The translations under genes and the position numbers were made by a program. From Sanderia malayensis (taxonomy: Eukaryota > Cnidaria > Scyphozoa > Semaeostomeae > Pelagiidae), in contig RQOL01000534.1 in the NCBI GenBank assembly GCA_013076295.1, forward strand, positions 1-64,000: a stretch of DNA of 64,000 nucleotides, written 5' to 3'. A model generated the notes under the pieces. The model did no database searches. It saw nothing but the letters and a program-made list of their open reading frames with translations, and was not told the origin of the DNA. Every line of letters begins with the position of its first letter. Positions within the stretch are counted from its first letter, which is position 1. Shown one piece after another: positions 12,488 through 25,794 of the stretch.

Positions 12488-12803
12488 ATGAATTAATCTG
12501 TTAATTAACTCTGATTGCTTTTATAAAAATTTTCAAATCTTCTAATTAAAATTTCAAATATCAACACTGTTTAAACGTAACTTGATTGCTGTAACAATTA
12601 TGAGTACTTTTATATTGTTAACGCTTTTTTCAACTTTACATTTCCTAAGTACTTAATTCGACAATTAAATATTGCATTTTTTAAATAGTCAGAGAACTGG
12701 GCTTGTAACCTGTTTTTTTAATGCATCTTACATCAACCTAAATTATATTGCTATTGATTGTTGCTGGATTGCATGAATTTGAATTTGAATTGAATCTGAA
12801 TCC
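12488..12803 (+). repeat. AT-rich retroposon-like block, copy 2
   Basis: A second copy of the (TTTGAA)n-tailed block, lying about 1,970 bp after copy 1. It is nearly identical apart from small indels in A/T runs. It belongs to the tandem duplication spanning about 9.84-13.4 kb. Confidence 0.75.
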
Positions 12804-12924
12804 ACGCAATTACGGTTGAAACTAAGTGAAATACACATTCATTTACTTGTTTTCAGTGATATTAACATTCATTCACACACATTACACATTAATCCACCTT
12901 TTACAGCTGAAAAGAAATAAAATA

Positions 12925-13372
12925 TTAAAATAATAATAATTGCTTACTCACTGTTTCTACAACCTCCAATTTAAAGATAGGTTGTTTGCTCAACAGCGGA
13001 CATATTGATTTGACAATTAGTTATAAAAGTTTCTAGATTAGTTGTTAATAAAATAGATTTTAAATGACTCCTAAATTCATTTCTGTCAGATATTTTACGT
13101 ATTGGAACAGGAAGTTTATTCCAGAGTGATGGCCCTGAATACGAGAATGCTCTTTTGCCATATTTACTCTCAAAGAGAAGACGCTGGATTGCGTTTGTTC
13201 TTCAATTGTTTATAGCGATTTTTTTACCTAGAGCTACTGGTGAACTGCCAAAAACACATTTGTGCAGAGTAAGGCAAAGTTTAAAAACAATACGCTCTTT
13301 TTTTTTAAGCCATGCACCTGCAGAAAAAGAAGTGTTAAAGGGGTTCCATCAAGTTTATTTACACGTTCACGT
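12925..13372 (-). pseudogene. LINE reverse-transcriptase 3' end, antisense block copy 2
   Basis: Near-identical to the block at 10966-11412, about 1,960 bp downstream, with the same mid-block stop and the same junctions with satellite. The (ATT)n-like tail is at the left edge. The plus-strand ORF overlapping it runs on into satellite and is not a gene. Confidence 0.85.
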
Positions 13373-13525
13373 TTTTAAAATAGACGTTCATTTACTTGTT
13401 TTTTGTGATATTCACATTTATCCACACAAATTACACACGAATCCAGGTTATTACAGCTGAAACTAAATAAAATACACATTCATTTACTTGTTTTCAGTGA
13501 TATTAACATTCATTCACCCAAATTA

Positions 13526-14933
13526 CACTATCGTCCAGTCACTAACCTGGTATTTCTTAGCAAACTGGTTGAGCGTTGCGTAGCGAGAAGATTGACAAGT
13601 CACATGGAAAAAAATTCGCTTCATTCCAGGTAGCAGCTTGGGTATAAACAAGATCACTCGACGGAACTGCTTTTATTGAATTTAACTGACGACATACTGA
13701 AAGATTTCGAAGACAAGCTAGCCACTGTTGTAGTCTTTCTTGACCTCAGTGCTGCGTTTGACACAGTCGATCATGAAGTATTATTGCAATTTCTATTTTA
13801 AACAAATCGGAATTCGGGGCACTGCACTGGGGTGGTTGAAATCATTTCTAGAATATAGGGAGCAAACAGTTAAGATAGGCGAATTTCTATCCGAGCCGAT
13901 TAAGATTCAATATGGTGTGCCACAAGGATCTGTCCTTGGTTCAATACTGTTTAATATATATCTTGAGTCCCTTTACAGTACTGTTCATGCCAATTGCTTT
14001 CGTATTTTTGGATTTGCTGATGATCACCAACTTTACCAAACATTCCATCCACTTTTTCAGTCCTCAGTGTTAACAACAGGCATATCTGAGTGTCTCACTT
14101 CTATTGCCGAATGGATGAAATTCTATTTCCTGCAGTTAAATAGATCTAAAACTAAAATTATGTTCTTGTATCCCGCAGCAATAAGATCAGAGCTTCAGAT
14201 CCATGGAGTTACAAGTGATGATGAAACAATACGATTTTTTCACGCAGCAAGGAATCTAGGAGTGTGCATAGACTGAGAGTTGAACTTTGATACACAAGTT
14301 AACAAAGTTGTGTCACAATGCTTTTGCATTCTGAGGAATATTGCAAAAATTAAATGTTTTCCACCGGTTGACTGTTTGAATACTTTGATCACGTCACTTG
14401 TTACCTCAAATCTAGATTATTGTAATTCTCTTTATTTTCCTTTACCACAACAACAAATTCAAGCCCTACAATCTGTTCAAAATGCAGCCATTCGTCTCAT
14501 CTTTAATAAAACTAAATTTGATCGAGCGTCAATTTCCCAACTTTTTGTTAGGCTACATTGGCTAAAAATTAGAGATCGAATAGTTTTCAAAATCTGTTTG
14601 ACAGTACACAAATGCACTTGGGGGAATGCGCCAATTCCTCTGCGAGAAAAGATTTTAATAGCAACTTCACGAAATAATACCTTACACATTCCAAGCAGCA
14701 TCAACAAGTATGGCGAAAGGGTTTTCTCCAAAGCTGATCCTACTCTTTGGAATAAGCTTCCTATTCATATGAAAAACATTCACGATGTTGACAAATTTAA
14801 AAAAACTTTGAAATCGTTCCTTTTAACAACTAACCTAAATAATTTTTACTCATAAATGTTTACTTTAATGTTCACTGTTGAGCACACAACCATCATTTTC
14901 AAATTTTGGTTGAGGAAACAGTGGGTAAGCAAC

Positions 14934-14974
<41 letters not shown>

Positions 14975-14980
14975 TTATTA
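13526..14980 (+). pseudogene. 5'-truncated LINE, reverse transcriptase through 3' tail (fragment A)
   Basis: This is the longest plus-strand member of the satellite-embedded LINE family. It starts inside the reverse transcriptase at the codons for HYRPVTNL, where CAC is shared with the satellite. It runs through the motifs FLDLSAAFDTVDH, GVPQGS and FADDH, the C-terminal region (HWLKIRDRIVFK, LWNKLPIHMK) and a 3' UTR to an (ATT)n tail at 14933-14980. It is broken by a TAG after the LHSR codons, a frameshift near 13800 and an in-frame TGA at 14274-14276. The frame is otherwise open from 13740 to 14855. It shows where the shorter copies were cut: they leave the LINE after CATATCTGAGTG. Confidence 0.9.
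14933..14980. repeat. (ATT)n LINE tail microsatellite
   Basis: An ATT run with one T-rich interruption immediately follows GTAAGCAACC at the LINE 3' end and abuts satellite ACACATGAA. Confidence 0.9.
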
Positions 14981-15621
14981 CACATGAACCCTCGTGATAA
15001 CAGTTGGAACTAACTAAAATACACATTCGTTTACTTGCTTTCAGTCATATTAACAGTCATTCACACAAATTACACTAGATTCCACGTTATTACATCTAAA
15101 TCTAAGTAAAATACACATTCATTTACCTGCTTTCAGTCATATTAACATACACTCACACAAACTACAAATGAATCCACGTTATTACCTCTGAAACTAAGTG
15201 AAATACACATTCGTTTATATGTTTTCAGTGATGATTACATTCATTCACACACATTACACATTAATTCACGCTATTACAGCTGAAACTAAAAAAATACACA
15301 TTCATTTACCTCATTTTCAGTGATATTAACATTCATTCACACAAATGACACATGAATCCAGGTTATTACAGCTGAAACTAAACAAAATACACATTCATTT
15401 ACTTGTTTTCAGTGATATTAACTTTCATTCACACAAATTGAACATGAATCCACGCTATTAGAGCTGAAACTAAGTAAAATAGACATTAATATACCCGTTT
15501 TCAGTGAAATGAGACATTATCACACATTACACATGAATCCACGTTATTACAGCTGAAACTAACTAAAATACAAATTCATTTACTTGCTTTTAGTGATATT
15601 AACATTCATTCACGCAAATTA

Positions 15622-16186
15622 CACTATCGTCCCTTCACTAACCTGTTATTTCTTAGCAAACTGGTTGAGGTTGCGTAGCGAGAAGATTGACAAGTCACAT
15701 GGAAAAAATTCGCTTCATTCCAGGTATCAGCTTGGGTATAAACAAGATCACTCGACGGAACTGCTTTTATTGAATTTAACTGACGACATACTGAAAGATT
15801 CGAAGACAGCTAGCCACTCTTTTAGTCTTTCTTGACCTCAGTGCTGCGTTTTGACACAGTCGACCATGAAGTACATGAAGTATTACTGCAATTTCTATTT
15901 TCAAAATCGGAATTCGGGGCGCTGCACTGGGTGGTTGAAATCATTTCTAGAAAATAGGGCGCAAAAAGTTAATGGCGAATTTCTATCCGAGCCGATTAAG
16001 ATTCAATAGGTGTGCCACAAGGATTTGTCCTTGGTCAATACTGTTTAATATATATCTTAAGTCCCTTTACATTACTGTTCATGCCAATTGCTTTCGTATT
16101 TTTGGATTTGCTGATGATCACCAACTTTACCAAACATTCCATCCACTTTTTCAGTCCTCAGTGTTAACAACATGCATATCTGAGTG
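15622..16186 (+). pseudogene. LINE reverse-transcriptase fragment B in satellite
   Basis: About 565 bp with the palm motifs of fragment A, starting at the same CACTATCGTCC junction and ending at CATATCTGAGTG before TTTTCAG of the satellite. It carries the 9-bp duplication that places GAAGTACATGAAGTA after the FDTVDH codons. Several single-base losses break the frame, for instance in the GVPQG region. It cannot encode a working enzyme. Confidence 0.88.
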
Positions 16187-17502
16187 TTTTCAGTGATATT
16201 GACATTCATTCACAAACATTACGCATGAATCCCCGTTATTACAGCTGAAACTAAGTAACATACGCAATCATTTTATCGTTTTCTGTGATATTAACATTCA
16301 TCCACACAAATTTAACATGAATCCTCGTTCTTAGAGCTGAAACTAAGTAAAATACACATTCATATACCCGTTTTCAGTGAAATGAGCATTCATTAACACA
16401 CATTACACATGAATCCACGTTATTACAGCTGAAACTAACTAAAATACACATTCATTTACTTGCTTTCAGTGAATTAAACTCATTCACATAAATGACACAT
16501 GAATCCACGTTATTACATCTAAATCTAGGTAAAATACATATTAAATTACTTGCTTTCAATGATGATAACATTCCTTCACAGAGAATACATATGAATTCAA
16601 GTTATTACATGTAAAACTAACTAAAATACATATTCATTTACTTGTTTTCAGTGACATTAAGCTTCATACACACACTTTACACATGAATCCACGTTGTTCC
16701 AGCTGAAACTAAGTAACATACACACCCATTTTCTTGTTTTCAGTGATATTAACGTTCATTCACACAAATTTCACATGAACCCTCGCTGTTAGAGCTGAAA
16801 CTAAGTAAAATAGACATTAATTTACCCGTTTTCAGTGAAATGAGCATTCATTATCACAATTACACATGAATCCACGTTATTACAGCTGAAACTAACTAAA
16901 ATACACATTCATTTACTTGCTGTCAGTGATATAAACATTCATTGACACAAATTACACTAGATTCAACGTTATTACATCTAAATCTAAGTAAAATACACAT
17001 TCATTTACCTGCTTTCAGTCATATTAACATACACTCACACAAACTACACATGAATCCAGGTTATTACCTCTGAAGCTAAGTGAAATACACATTCGTTTAT
17101 ATGTTTTCAGTGATGATTACATTCATTCACACACATTACACATTAATTCACGCTATTACAGCTGAAACTAAAAAATACACTTCATTTACCTCATTTTCAG
17201 TGATATTAACATTCATTCACACAAATGACACATGAATCCAGGTTATTACAGCTGAAACTAAACAAAATACACATTCATTTACTTGTTTTCAGTGATATTA
17301 ACTTTCATTCACACAAATTGAACATGAATCCACGCTATTAGAGCTGAAACTAAGTAAAATAGACATTAATATACCCGTTTTCAGTGAAATGAGCATTCAT
17401 TATCACACATTACACATGAATCCACGTTATTACAGCTGAAACTAATAAATACAATTCATTTACTGCTTTTCAGTGATATTAACATTCATTCACCGCAAAT
17501 TA

Positions 17503-18075
17503 CACTATCGTCCTTCACTAACCTGTTATTTCTTAGCAAACTGGTTGAGGTTGCGTAGCGAGAAGATTGACAAGTCACATGGAAAAAAATTCGCTTCATT
17601 CCAGGTATCAGCTTGGGTATAAACAAGATCACTCGACGGAACTGCTTTTATTGAATTTAACTGACGACATACTGAAAGATTTCGAAGACAAGCTAGCCAC
17701 TCTTTTAGTCTTTCTTGACCTCAGTGCTGCGTTTGACACAGTCGACCATGAAGTACATGAAGTATTACTGCAATTTCTATTTTCAAAAATCGGAATTCGG
17801 GGCGCTGCACTGGGGTGGTTGAATTCATTTCTAGAAAATAGGGCGCAAAAAGTTAAGATGGGCGAATTTCTATCCGAGCCGATTAAGATTCAATATGGTG
17901 TGCCACAAGGATTTGTCCTTGGTCCAATACTGTTTAATATATATCTTAAGTCCCTTTACATTACTGTTCATGCCAATTGCTTTCGTATTTTTGGATTTGC
18001 TGATGATCACCAACTTTACCAAACATTCCATCCACCTTTTCAGTCCTCAGTGTTAACAACATGCATATCTGAGTG
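17503..18075 (+). pseudogene. LINE reverse-transcriptase fragment C in satellite
   Basis: Same junctions as fragment B. The frame is open from 17567 for 172 residues and retains FLDLSAAFDTVDH, GVPQG and FADDH. GVPQGS has become GVPQGF. The 9-bp duplication is present (EVHEV in translation). The last residues before the stop (CFQ) come from satellite. Fingers and thumb are missing, so it is a fragment. Confidence 0.88.
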
Positions 18076-18933
18076 TTTTCAGTGATATTGACATTCATTC
18101 ACAAACATTACGCATGAATCCCCGTTATTACAGCTGAAACTAAGTAACATACGCAATCATTTTATCGTTTTCTGTGATATTAACATTCATCCACACAAAT
18201 TTAACATGAATCCTCGTTCTTAGAGCTGAAACTAAGTAAAATACACATTCATATACCCGTTTTCAGTGAAATGAGCATTCATTATCACACATTACACATG
18301 AATCCACGTTATTACAGCTGAAACTAACTAAAATACACATTCATTTACTTGCTGTCAGTGATATAAACATTCATTGACACAAATTACACTAGATTCAACG
18401 TTATTACATCTAAATCTAAGTAAAATACACATTCATTTACCTGCTTTCAGTCATATTAAATACACTCACAAACTACAAATGAATCCAGTTATTACCTCTG
18501 AACTAAGTGAAATACACATTCGTTTATATGTTTTCAGTGATGATTACATTCATTCACACACATTACACATTAATTCACGCTATTACAGCTGAAACTAAAA
18601 AAATACACATTCATTTACCTCATTTTCAGTGATATTAACATTCATTCACACAATGACACATGAATCCAGGTTATTACAGCTGAAACTAAACAAAATATAC
18701 ACATTCATTTACTTGTTTCAGTGATATTAACTTTCATTCACACAAATTGAACATGAATCCACGCTATTAGAGCTGAAACTAAGTAAAATAGACATTAATA
18801 TACCCGTTTTCAGTGAAATGAGCATTCATTATCACACATTACACATGAATCCACGTTATTACAGCTGAAACTAACTAAATACAAATTCATTTACTTGCTT
18901 TTAGTGATATTAACATTCATTCACGCCAAATTA

Positions 18934-19508
18934 CACTATCGTCCCTTCACTAACCTGTTATTTCTTAGCAAACTGGTTGAGGGTTGCGTAGCGAGAAGAT
19001 GACAGTCACATGGAAAAAAATTCGCTTCATTCCAGGTATCAGCTTGGGTATAAACAAGATCACTCGACGGAACTGCTTTTATTGAATTTAACTGACGACA
19101 TACTGAAAGATTTCGAAGACCAAGCTAGCCCACTCTTTTAGTCTTTCTTGACCTCAGTGCTGCGTTTGACACAGTCGACCATGAAGTACATAAGTATTAC
19201 TGCAATTTCTATTTCAAAAATCGGAATTCGGGGCGCTGCCACTGGGGTGGTTGAAATCATTTCTAGAAAATAGGGCGCAAAAAGTTAAGATGGGCGAATT
19301 TTCTATCCGAGCCGATTAAGATTCAATATGGTGTGCCACAAGGATTTGTCCTTGGTCCAATACTGTTTAATATATATCTTAAGTCCCTTTACATTACTGT
19401 TCATGCCAATTGCTTTCGTATTTTTGGATTTGCTGATGATCACCAACTTTACCAAACATTCCATCCACTTTTTCAGTCCTCAGTGTTAACAACATGCATA
19501 TCTGAGTG
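18934..19508 (+). pseudogene. LINE reverse-transcriptase fragment D in satellite
   Basis: Same junctions as fragments B and C. Frame-breaking single-base indels are seen near 18999, 19130, 19188 and 19305. The 9-bp duplication is present but has lost one G. Only the GVPQG-FADDH part remains open. Confidence 0.85.
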
Positions 19509-20832
19509 TTTTCAGTGATATTGACATTCATGTCACAAACATTACGCATGAATCCCCGTTATTACAGCTGAAACTAAGTAACATACGCAATCATTTTATC
19601 GTTTTCTGTGATATTAACATTCATCCACACAAATTTAACATGAATCCTCGTTCTTAGAGCTGAAACTAAGTAAAATACACATTCATATACCCGTTTTCAG
19701 TGAAATGAGCATTCATTAACACACATTACACATGAATCCACGTTATTACAGCTGAAACTAACTAAAATACACATTCATTTACTTGCTTTCAGTGAAATTA
19801 ACACTCATTCACATAAATGACACATGAATCCACGTTATTACATCTAAATCTAGGTAAAAATACATATTAAATTACTTGCTTTCAATGATGATAACATTCC
19901 TTCACAGAGAATACATATGAATTCAAGTTATTACATGTAAAACTAACTAAATACATATTCATTTACTTGTTTTCAGTGACATTAAGCTTCATACACACAC
20001 TTTACACATGAATCCACGTTGTTCCAGCTGAAACTAAGTAACATAACACACCCATTTTCTTGTTTTCAGTGATATTAACGTTCATTCACACAAATTTCAC
20101 ATGAACCCTCGCTGTTAGAGCTGAAACTAAGTAAAATAGACATTAATTTACCCGTTTTCAGTGAAATGAGCATTCATTATCACACATTACACATGAATCC
20201 ACGTTATTACAGCTGAAACTAACTAAAATACACCATTCATTTACTTGCTGTCAGTGATATAAACATTCATTGACACAAATTACACTAGATTCAACGTTAT
20301 TACATCTAATCTAAGTAAAATACACATTCATTTACCTGCTTTCAGTCATTATTAACATACACTCACACAAACTACACATGAATCCAGGTTATTACCTCTG
20401 AAGCTAAGTGAAATACACATTCGTTTATATGTTTTCAGTGATGATTACATTCATTCACACACATTACACATTAATTCACGCTATTACAGCTGAAACTAAA
20501 AAAATACACATTCATTTACCTCATTTTCAGTGATATTAACATTCATTCACACAAATGACACATGAATCCAGGTTATTACAGCTGAAACTAAACAAAATAC
20601 ACATTCATTTACTTGTTTTCAGTGATATTAACTTTCATTCACACAATTGAACATGAATCCACGCTATTAGAGCTGAAATAAGTAAAATAGACATTAATAT
20701 ACCCGTTTTCAGTGAAATGAGCATTCATTATCACACATTACACATGAATCCACGTTATTACAGCTGAAACTAACTAAAATACAAATTCATTTACTTGCTT
20801 TTAGTGATATTAACATTCATTCACGCAAATTA

Positions 20833-21401
20833 CACTATCGTCCCTTCACTAACCTGTTATTTCTTAGCAAACTGGTTGAGGGTTGCGTAGCGAGAAGATT
20901 GACAAGTCACATGGAAAAAAATTCGCTTCATTCCAGGTATCAGCTTGGGTATAAACAAGATCACTCGACGGTACTGCTTTTATTGAATTTAACTGACGAC
21001 ATACTGAAAGATTTCGAAGACAAGCTAGCCACTCTTTTAGTCTTTCTTGACCTCAGTGCTGCGTTGACACAGTCGACCATGAAGTACATGAAGTATTACT
21101 GCAATTTCTATTTTCAAAAATCGGAATTCGGGGCGCTGCACTGGGTGGTTGAATCATTTCTAGAAAATAGGCGCAAAAAGTTAAGATGGGCGAATTTCTA
21201 TCCGAGCCGATTAAGATTCAATATGGTGTGCCACAAGGATTTGTCCTTGGTCCAATACTGTTTAATATATATCTTAAGTCCCTTTACATTACTGTTCATG
21301 CCAATTGCTTTCGTATTTTTGGATTTGCTGATGATCACCAACTTTACCAAACATTCCATCCACCTTTCAGTCCTCAGTGTTAACAACATGCATATCTGAG
21401 T
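20833..21401 (+). pseudogene. LINE reverse-transcriptase fragment E in satellite
   Basis: Same junctions. Single-base losses occur near 21065, 21146, 21153 and 21366. The 9-bp duplication is present. Two overlapping frames each cover part of the palm, as expected from indels in a once-continuous frame. The antisense ORF at 21198-21389 is a shadow. Confidence 0.85.
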
Positions 21402-21554
21402 TTTTCAGTGATATTACATTCATTCACAAACATTACGCTGAATCCCCGTTATTACAGCTGAAACTAAGTAACATACGCAAATCATTTTATCGTTTTCTGT
21501 GATATTAACATTCATCCACACAAATTTAACATGAATCTCGTTCTTAGAGCTGAA

Positions 21555-21785
21555 ACTAAGTAAAACTACTAGTGTTAACACACATACCGAGATTTTCAGT
21601 GAACTACATTCAATTCACAAACTTACCATGAATCCCTTATAACAACAGAAAAATAAGTAAATAACACAATACATATAATCGTATTAATAAAATAAAAAAA
21701 AAAAAAAAAAAAAAACACACAAAATTTAACGAAAAAACCCCGTTCTTCAGATGAAACTAAGAAAAAACATATAACAGGAATGAGC
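21555..21785. other. Corrupted-looking satellite with a long A homopolymer
   Basis: The satellite pattern becomes barely recognisable here. TTTTCAGTGA, CACAAA and GAAACTAAG survive, but spacing is lost and an A run of about 20 bases lies near 21690-21715. Regular monomers resume at about 21785 (GAGCATTCATTATCACAC). It could be a highly mutated patch, but together with neighbouring indels it looks more like poor consensus. Confidence 0.6.
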
Positions 21786-22449
21786 ATTCATTATCACACA
21801 TTACACATGAATCCACGTTATTACAGCTGAAACTAACTAAAATACACATTCATTTACTTGCTGTCAGTGATATAAACATTCATTGACACAAATTACACTA
21901 GATTCAACGTTATTACATCTAAATCTAAGTAAAATACACATTCATTTACCTGCTTTCAGTCATATTAACATACACTCACACAAACTACCACATGAATCCA
22001 GTTATTACCTCTGAAGCTAAGTGAAATACACATTCGTTTATATGTTTTCAGTGATGATTACATTCATTCACACACATTACACATTAATTCACGCTATTAC
22101 AGCTGAAACTAAAAAAATACACATTCATTTACCCTCATTTTCAGTGATATTAACATTCATTCACACAAATTGACACATGAATCCAGGTTATTTACAGCTG
22201 AAACTAAACAAAATACACATCATTTACTTGTTTTCAGTGATATTAACTTTCATTCACACAAATTGAACATGAATCCACGCTATTAGAGCTGAAACTAAGT
22301 AAAATAGACATTAATATACCCGTTTTCAGTGAAATGAGCATTCATTATCAGACATTACACATGAATCCACGTTATTACAGCTGAAACTAACTAAAATACA
22401 AATTCATTTACTTGCTTTTAGTGATATTAACATTCATTCACGCAAATTA

Positions 22450-23015
22450 CACTATCGTCGCTTCACTAACCTGGTATTTCTTAGCAAACTGGTTGAGGGT
22501 TGCGTAGCGAGAAGATTGACAAGTCACATGGAAAAAAATTCGCTTCATTCCAGGTATCAGCTTGGGTATAAACAAGATCACTCGACGGAACTGCTTTTAT
22601 TGAATTTAACTGACGACATACTGAAAGATTTCGAAGACAAGCTAGCCACTCTTTTAGTCTTTCTTGACCTCAGTGCTGCTTTTGACACAGTCGACCATGA
22701 AGTATTACTGCAATTTCTATTTTCAAAAATCGGAATTCGGGGCGCTGCACTGGGGTGGTTGAAATCATTTCTAGAAAATAGGGCGCAAAAAGTTAAGATG
22801 GGCGAATTTCTATCCGAGCCGATTAAGATTCAATATGGTCTGCCACAAGGATTTGTCCTTGGTCCAATACTGTTTAATATATATCTTAAGTCCCTTTACA
22901 GTACTGTTCATGCCAATTGCTTTCGTATTTTTGGATTTGCTGATGATCACCAACTTTACCAAACATTCCAACCACTTTTTCAGTCCTCAGTGTTAACAAC
23001 AGGCATATCTGAGTG
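22450..23015 (+). pseudogene. LINE reverse-transcriptase fragment F in satellite
   Basis: Frame open from 22516 for 169 residues, with FLDLSAAFDTVDH, a GLPQGF version of the GVPQGS box, and FADDH. It lacks the 9-bp duplication seen in fragments B-E. Its junctions with satellite are the same. It represents the state from which the B-E subgroup arose. Confidence 0.88.
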
Positions 23016-24893
23016 TTTTCAGTGATATTGACATTCATTCACAAACATTACGCATGAATCCCCGTTATTACAGCTGAAACTAAGTAACATACGCATTCAT
23101 TTTATCGTTTTCTGTGATATTAACATTCATCCACACAAATTTAACATGAATCCTCGTTCTTAGAGCTGAAACTAAGTAAAATACACATTCATATACCCGT
23201 TTTCAGTGAAATGAGCATTCATTAACACACATTACACATGAATCCACGTTATTACAGCTGAAACTAACTAAAATACACATTCATTTACTTGCTTTCAGTG
23301 AAATTAACACTCATTCACATAAATGACACATGAATCCACGTTATTACATCTAAATCTAGGTAAAATACATATTAAATTACTTGCTTTCAATGATGATAAC
23401 ATTCCTTCACAGAGAATACATATGAATTCAAGTTATTACATGTAAAACTAACTAAAATACATATTCATTTACTTGTTTTCAGTGACATTAAGCTTCATAC
23501 ACACACTTTACACATGAATCCACGTTGTTCCAGCTGAAACTAAGTAACATACACACCCATTTTCTTGTTTTCAGTGATATTAACGTTCATTCACACAAAT
23601 TTCACATGAACCCTCGCTGTTAGAGCTGAAACTAAGTAAAATAGACATTAATTTACCCGTTTTCAGTGAAATGAGCATTCATTATCACACATTACACATG
23701 AATCCACGTTATTACAGCTGAAACTAACTAAAATACACATTCATTTACTTGCTGTCAGTGATATAAACATTCATTGACACAAATTACACTAGATTCAACG
23801 TTTTTACATCTAAACCTAAGTAAAATACAGAGTCATTTACCAGCTTTCAGTCATATTAACAAACACTCACACATACTACACATGAATCCACGTTATTACC
23901 TCTGAAACTAAGTGAAATACACATTCGTTTATATGCTTTCAGTGATGATTACACTCATTCACACACATTACACATTAATCCACGTTCTTACAGCTAAAAC
24001 TAAAGAAAATACACATTCATTTACCTCATTTTCAGTGATATTAACACTCATTCACGCAAATGACACATGAATCCAGGATATTACAGCCGAAACTAAATAA
24101 AATACACATTAATTTACCCGTTTTCAGTGAAATGAGCATTCATTATCACACATTACACATGAATCCACGTTATTACAGCTGAAACTAACTAAATTACAAA
24201 TTCATTTACTTGCTTTTAGTGATTATAACATTCATTCACACACATTACACATGAATCCATGTTATTACATGTTAATGTAAGTAAAATACACATTCAATTA
24301 CTTGCTTTCAGTGATATTAACACTCTTTCACAGAAAATACATATGAATTCAAGTTATTACATGTAAAACTAACTAAAATACATAATCATTTACTTGTTTT
24401 CAGTGACATTAACCTTCATTCACACACTTTACACATGAATCCACGTTGTTCCAGCTGAAACTAAGTAACATACACACTCATTTTCTTGTTTTCAGTGATA
24501 TTAACATTCATTCACACAAATTTCACATAAACCCTCGTTGTTAGAGCTCAAACTAAGTAAAATACAGATACATTTACTCGTTTTCAGTGATATTAACATT
24601 CATTCACACAAATGACACATGAATCCAGGTTATTACAGCTGAAACTAAATAAAATACATATTCATTTACTTGCTTTCAGTGATATTAACATTCATTCACA
24701 AAAATTACACAAGAATCCACGTTATTACAGGTAGATCTAGGTAAAATACACATTCATCTACTTGCTTTCAGTCAGATTAACATTCATTCACACAATTTAC
24801 AAATGAATCCACATTATTATACCTGAAACTCAGTGAATTACACATTCATTTATATGTTATCAGCGATATTGACATTCATTCACACAATTTACA

Positions 24894-25215
24894 CATGAAT
24901 TAATCTGTTAATTAACTCTGATTGGTTTTGTAAAAATTTTCAAATCCTCTAATTAAAATTTCAAATATCAACACTGTGTAAACGTAGCTTGATCGCTGTA
25001 ACAATTATGAGTACTTTTATATTTGTTAAAAGCTTTTTTCAACTTTACATTTCCTAAGTACTTAATTCGACAATTAAATATTGTATTTTGTTAAATAGTC
25101 AGTGAACTGGGCTTGTAACCTATTTTTTTTAATGCATCCTACATCAACCTAAATTATATAGCTAATTGATTGTGCTGCGATTGCATGAATTTGAATTTGA
25201 ATGTGAATCTGAATC
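24894..25215 (+). repeat. AT-rich retroposon-like block, copy 3
   Basis: About 320 bp, same ends as copy 1 but carrying shared variants such as TGTGTAAACGTAGCTTGATC that link it to copy 4 at 28.94 kb. It ends in a TTTGAA-type tail. No ORF is present. Confidence 0.75.
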
Positions 25216-25335
25216 CACGCTATTACAGTTGAAACTAAGTGAAATACACATTCGTTTACCTGATTTCAGTGATATTAACACTCATTCACACACATTACAC
25301 ATTAATCCACGTTTTTACAGCTGAAACTAAATAAA

Positions 25336-25794
25336 ATAATAGTAATAATAATAATTTGCTTACTCACTGTTTCTACAACCTCCCATTTAAAGATAGGTTG
25401 TTTGCTCAACAGCGGACATATTGATTTGACAATTAGTTATAAAAGTTTCTAGATTAGTTGTTAATAAAATAGATTTTAAATGACTCCTAAATTCATTTCT
25501 GTCAGATATTTTACGTATTGGAACAGGAAGTTTATTCCAGAGTGATGGCCCTGAATACGAGAATGCTCTTTTGCCATATTTACTCTCAAAGAGAAGACGC
25601 TGGATTGCGGTTTGTTCTTCATTGTTTATAGCGATTTTTTTACCTAGAGCTACTGGTGAACTGCCAAAAACACATTTGTGCAGAGTAAGGCAAAGTTTAA
25701 AAACAATACGCTATTTTATTTTAAGCCAATGCACTTGCAGAAAGAGAAGTGTTAAAGGGGTTCCATCAAAGTTTATTTACACGTTCACGTTTTT
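25336..25794 (-). pseudogene. LINE reverse-transcriptase 3' end, antisense block copy 3
   Basis: Minus-strand LINE C-terminal coding remnant plus 3' UTR, with a (TAA)n-type tail at the left edge. It has the same architecture and mid-block stop region as the blocks at 10.97 and 12.93 kb, with an extra base near 25610. It repeats about 4,047 bp downstream. Confidence 0.83.

Larger units (their letters stand above)
14981..24893. repeat. 92-bp satellite subtype B with embedded LINE fragments (higher-order array)
   Basis: Subtype B monomers make up everything here except five LINE fragments of about 570 bp, listed separately. The order of diverged monomers repeats with each fragment. Successive fragment starts are about 1,880, 1,430, 1,900 and 1,615 bp apart, so fragment plus satellite forms the amplified unit. 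Many copies between 15.6 and 22.3 kb show scattered one-base insertions or losses. No other gene is seen. Confidence 0.92.

Noticed and set aside
17567..23025. Open 169-172-codon reverse-transcriptase ORFs as functional genes
   Set aside because: They lack fingers, thumb and endonuclease, start mid-domain and end in satellite sequence. Long frames reflect recent amplification.
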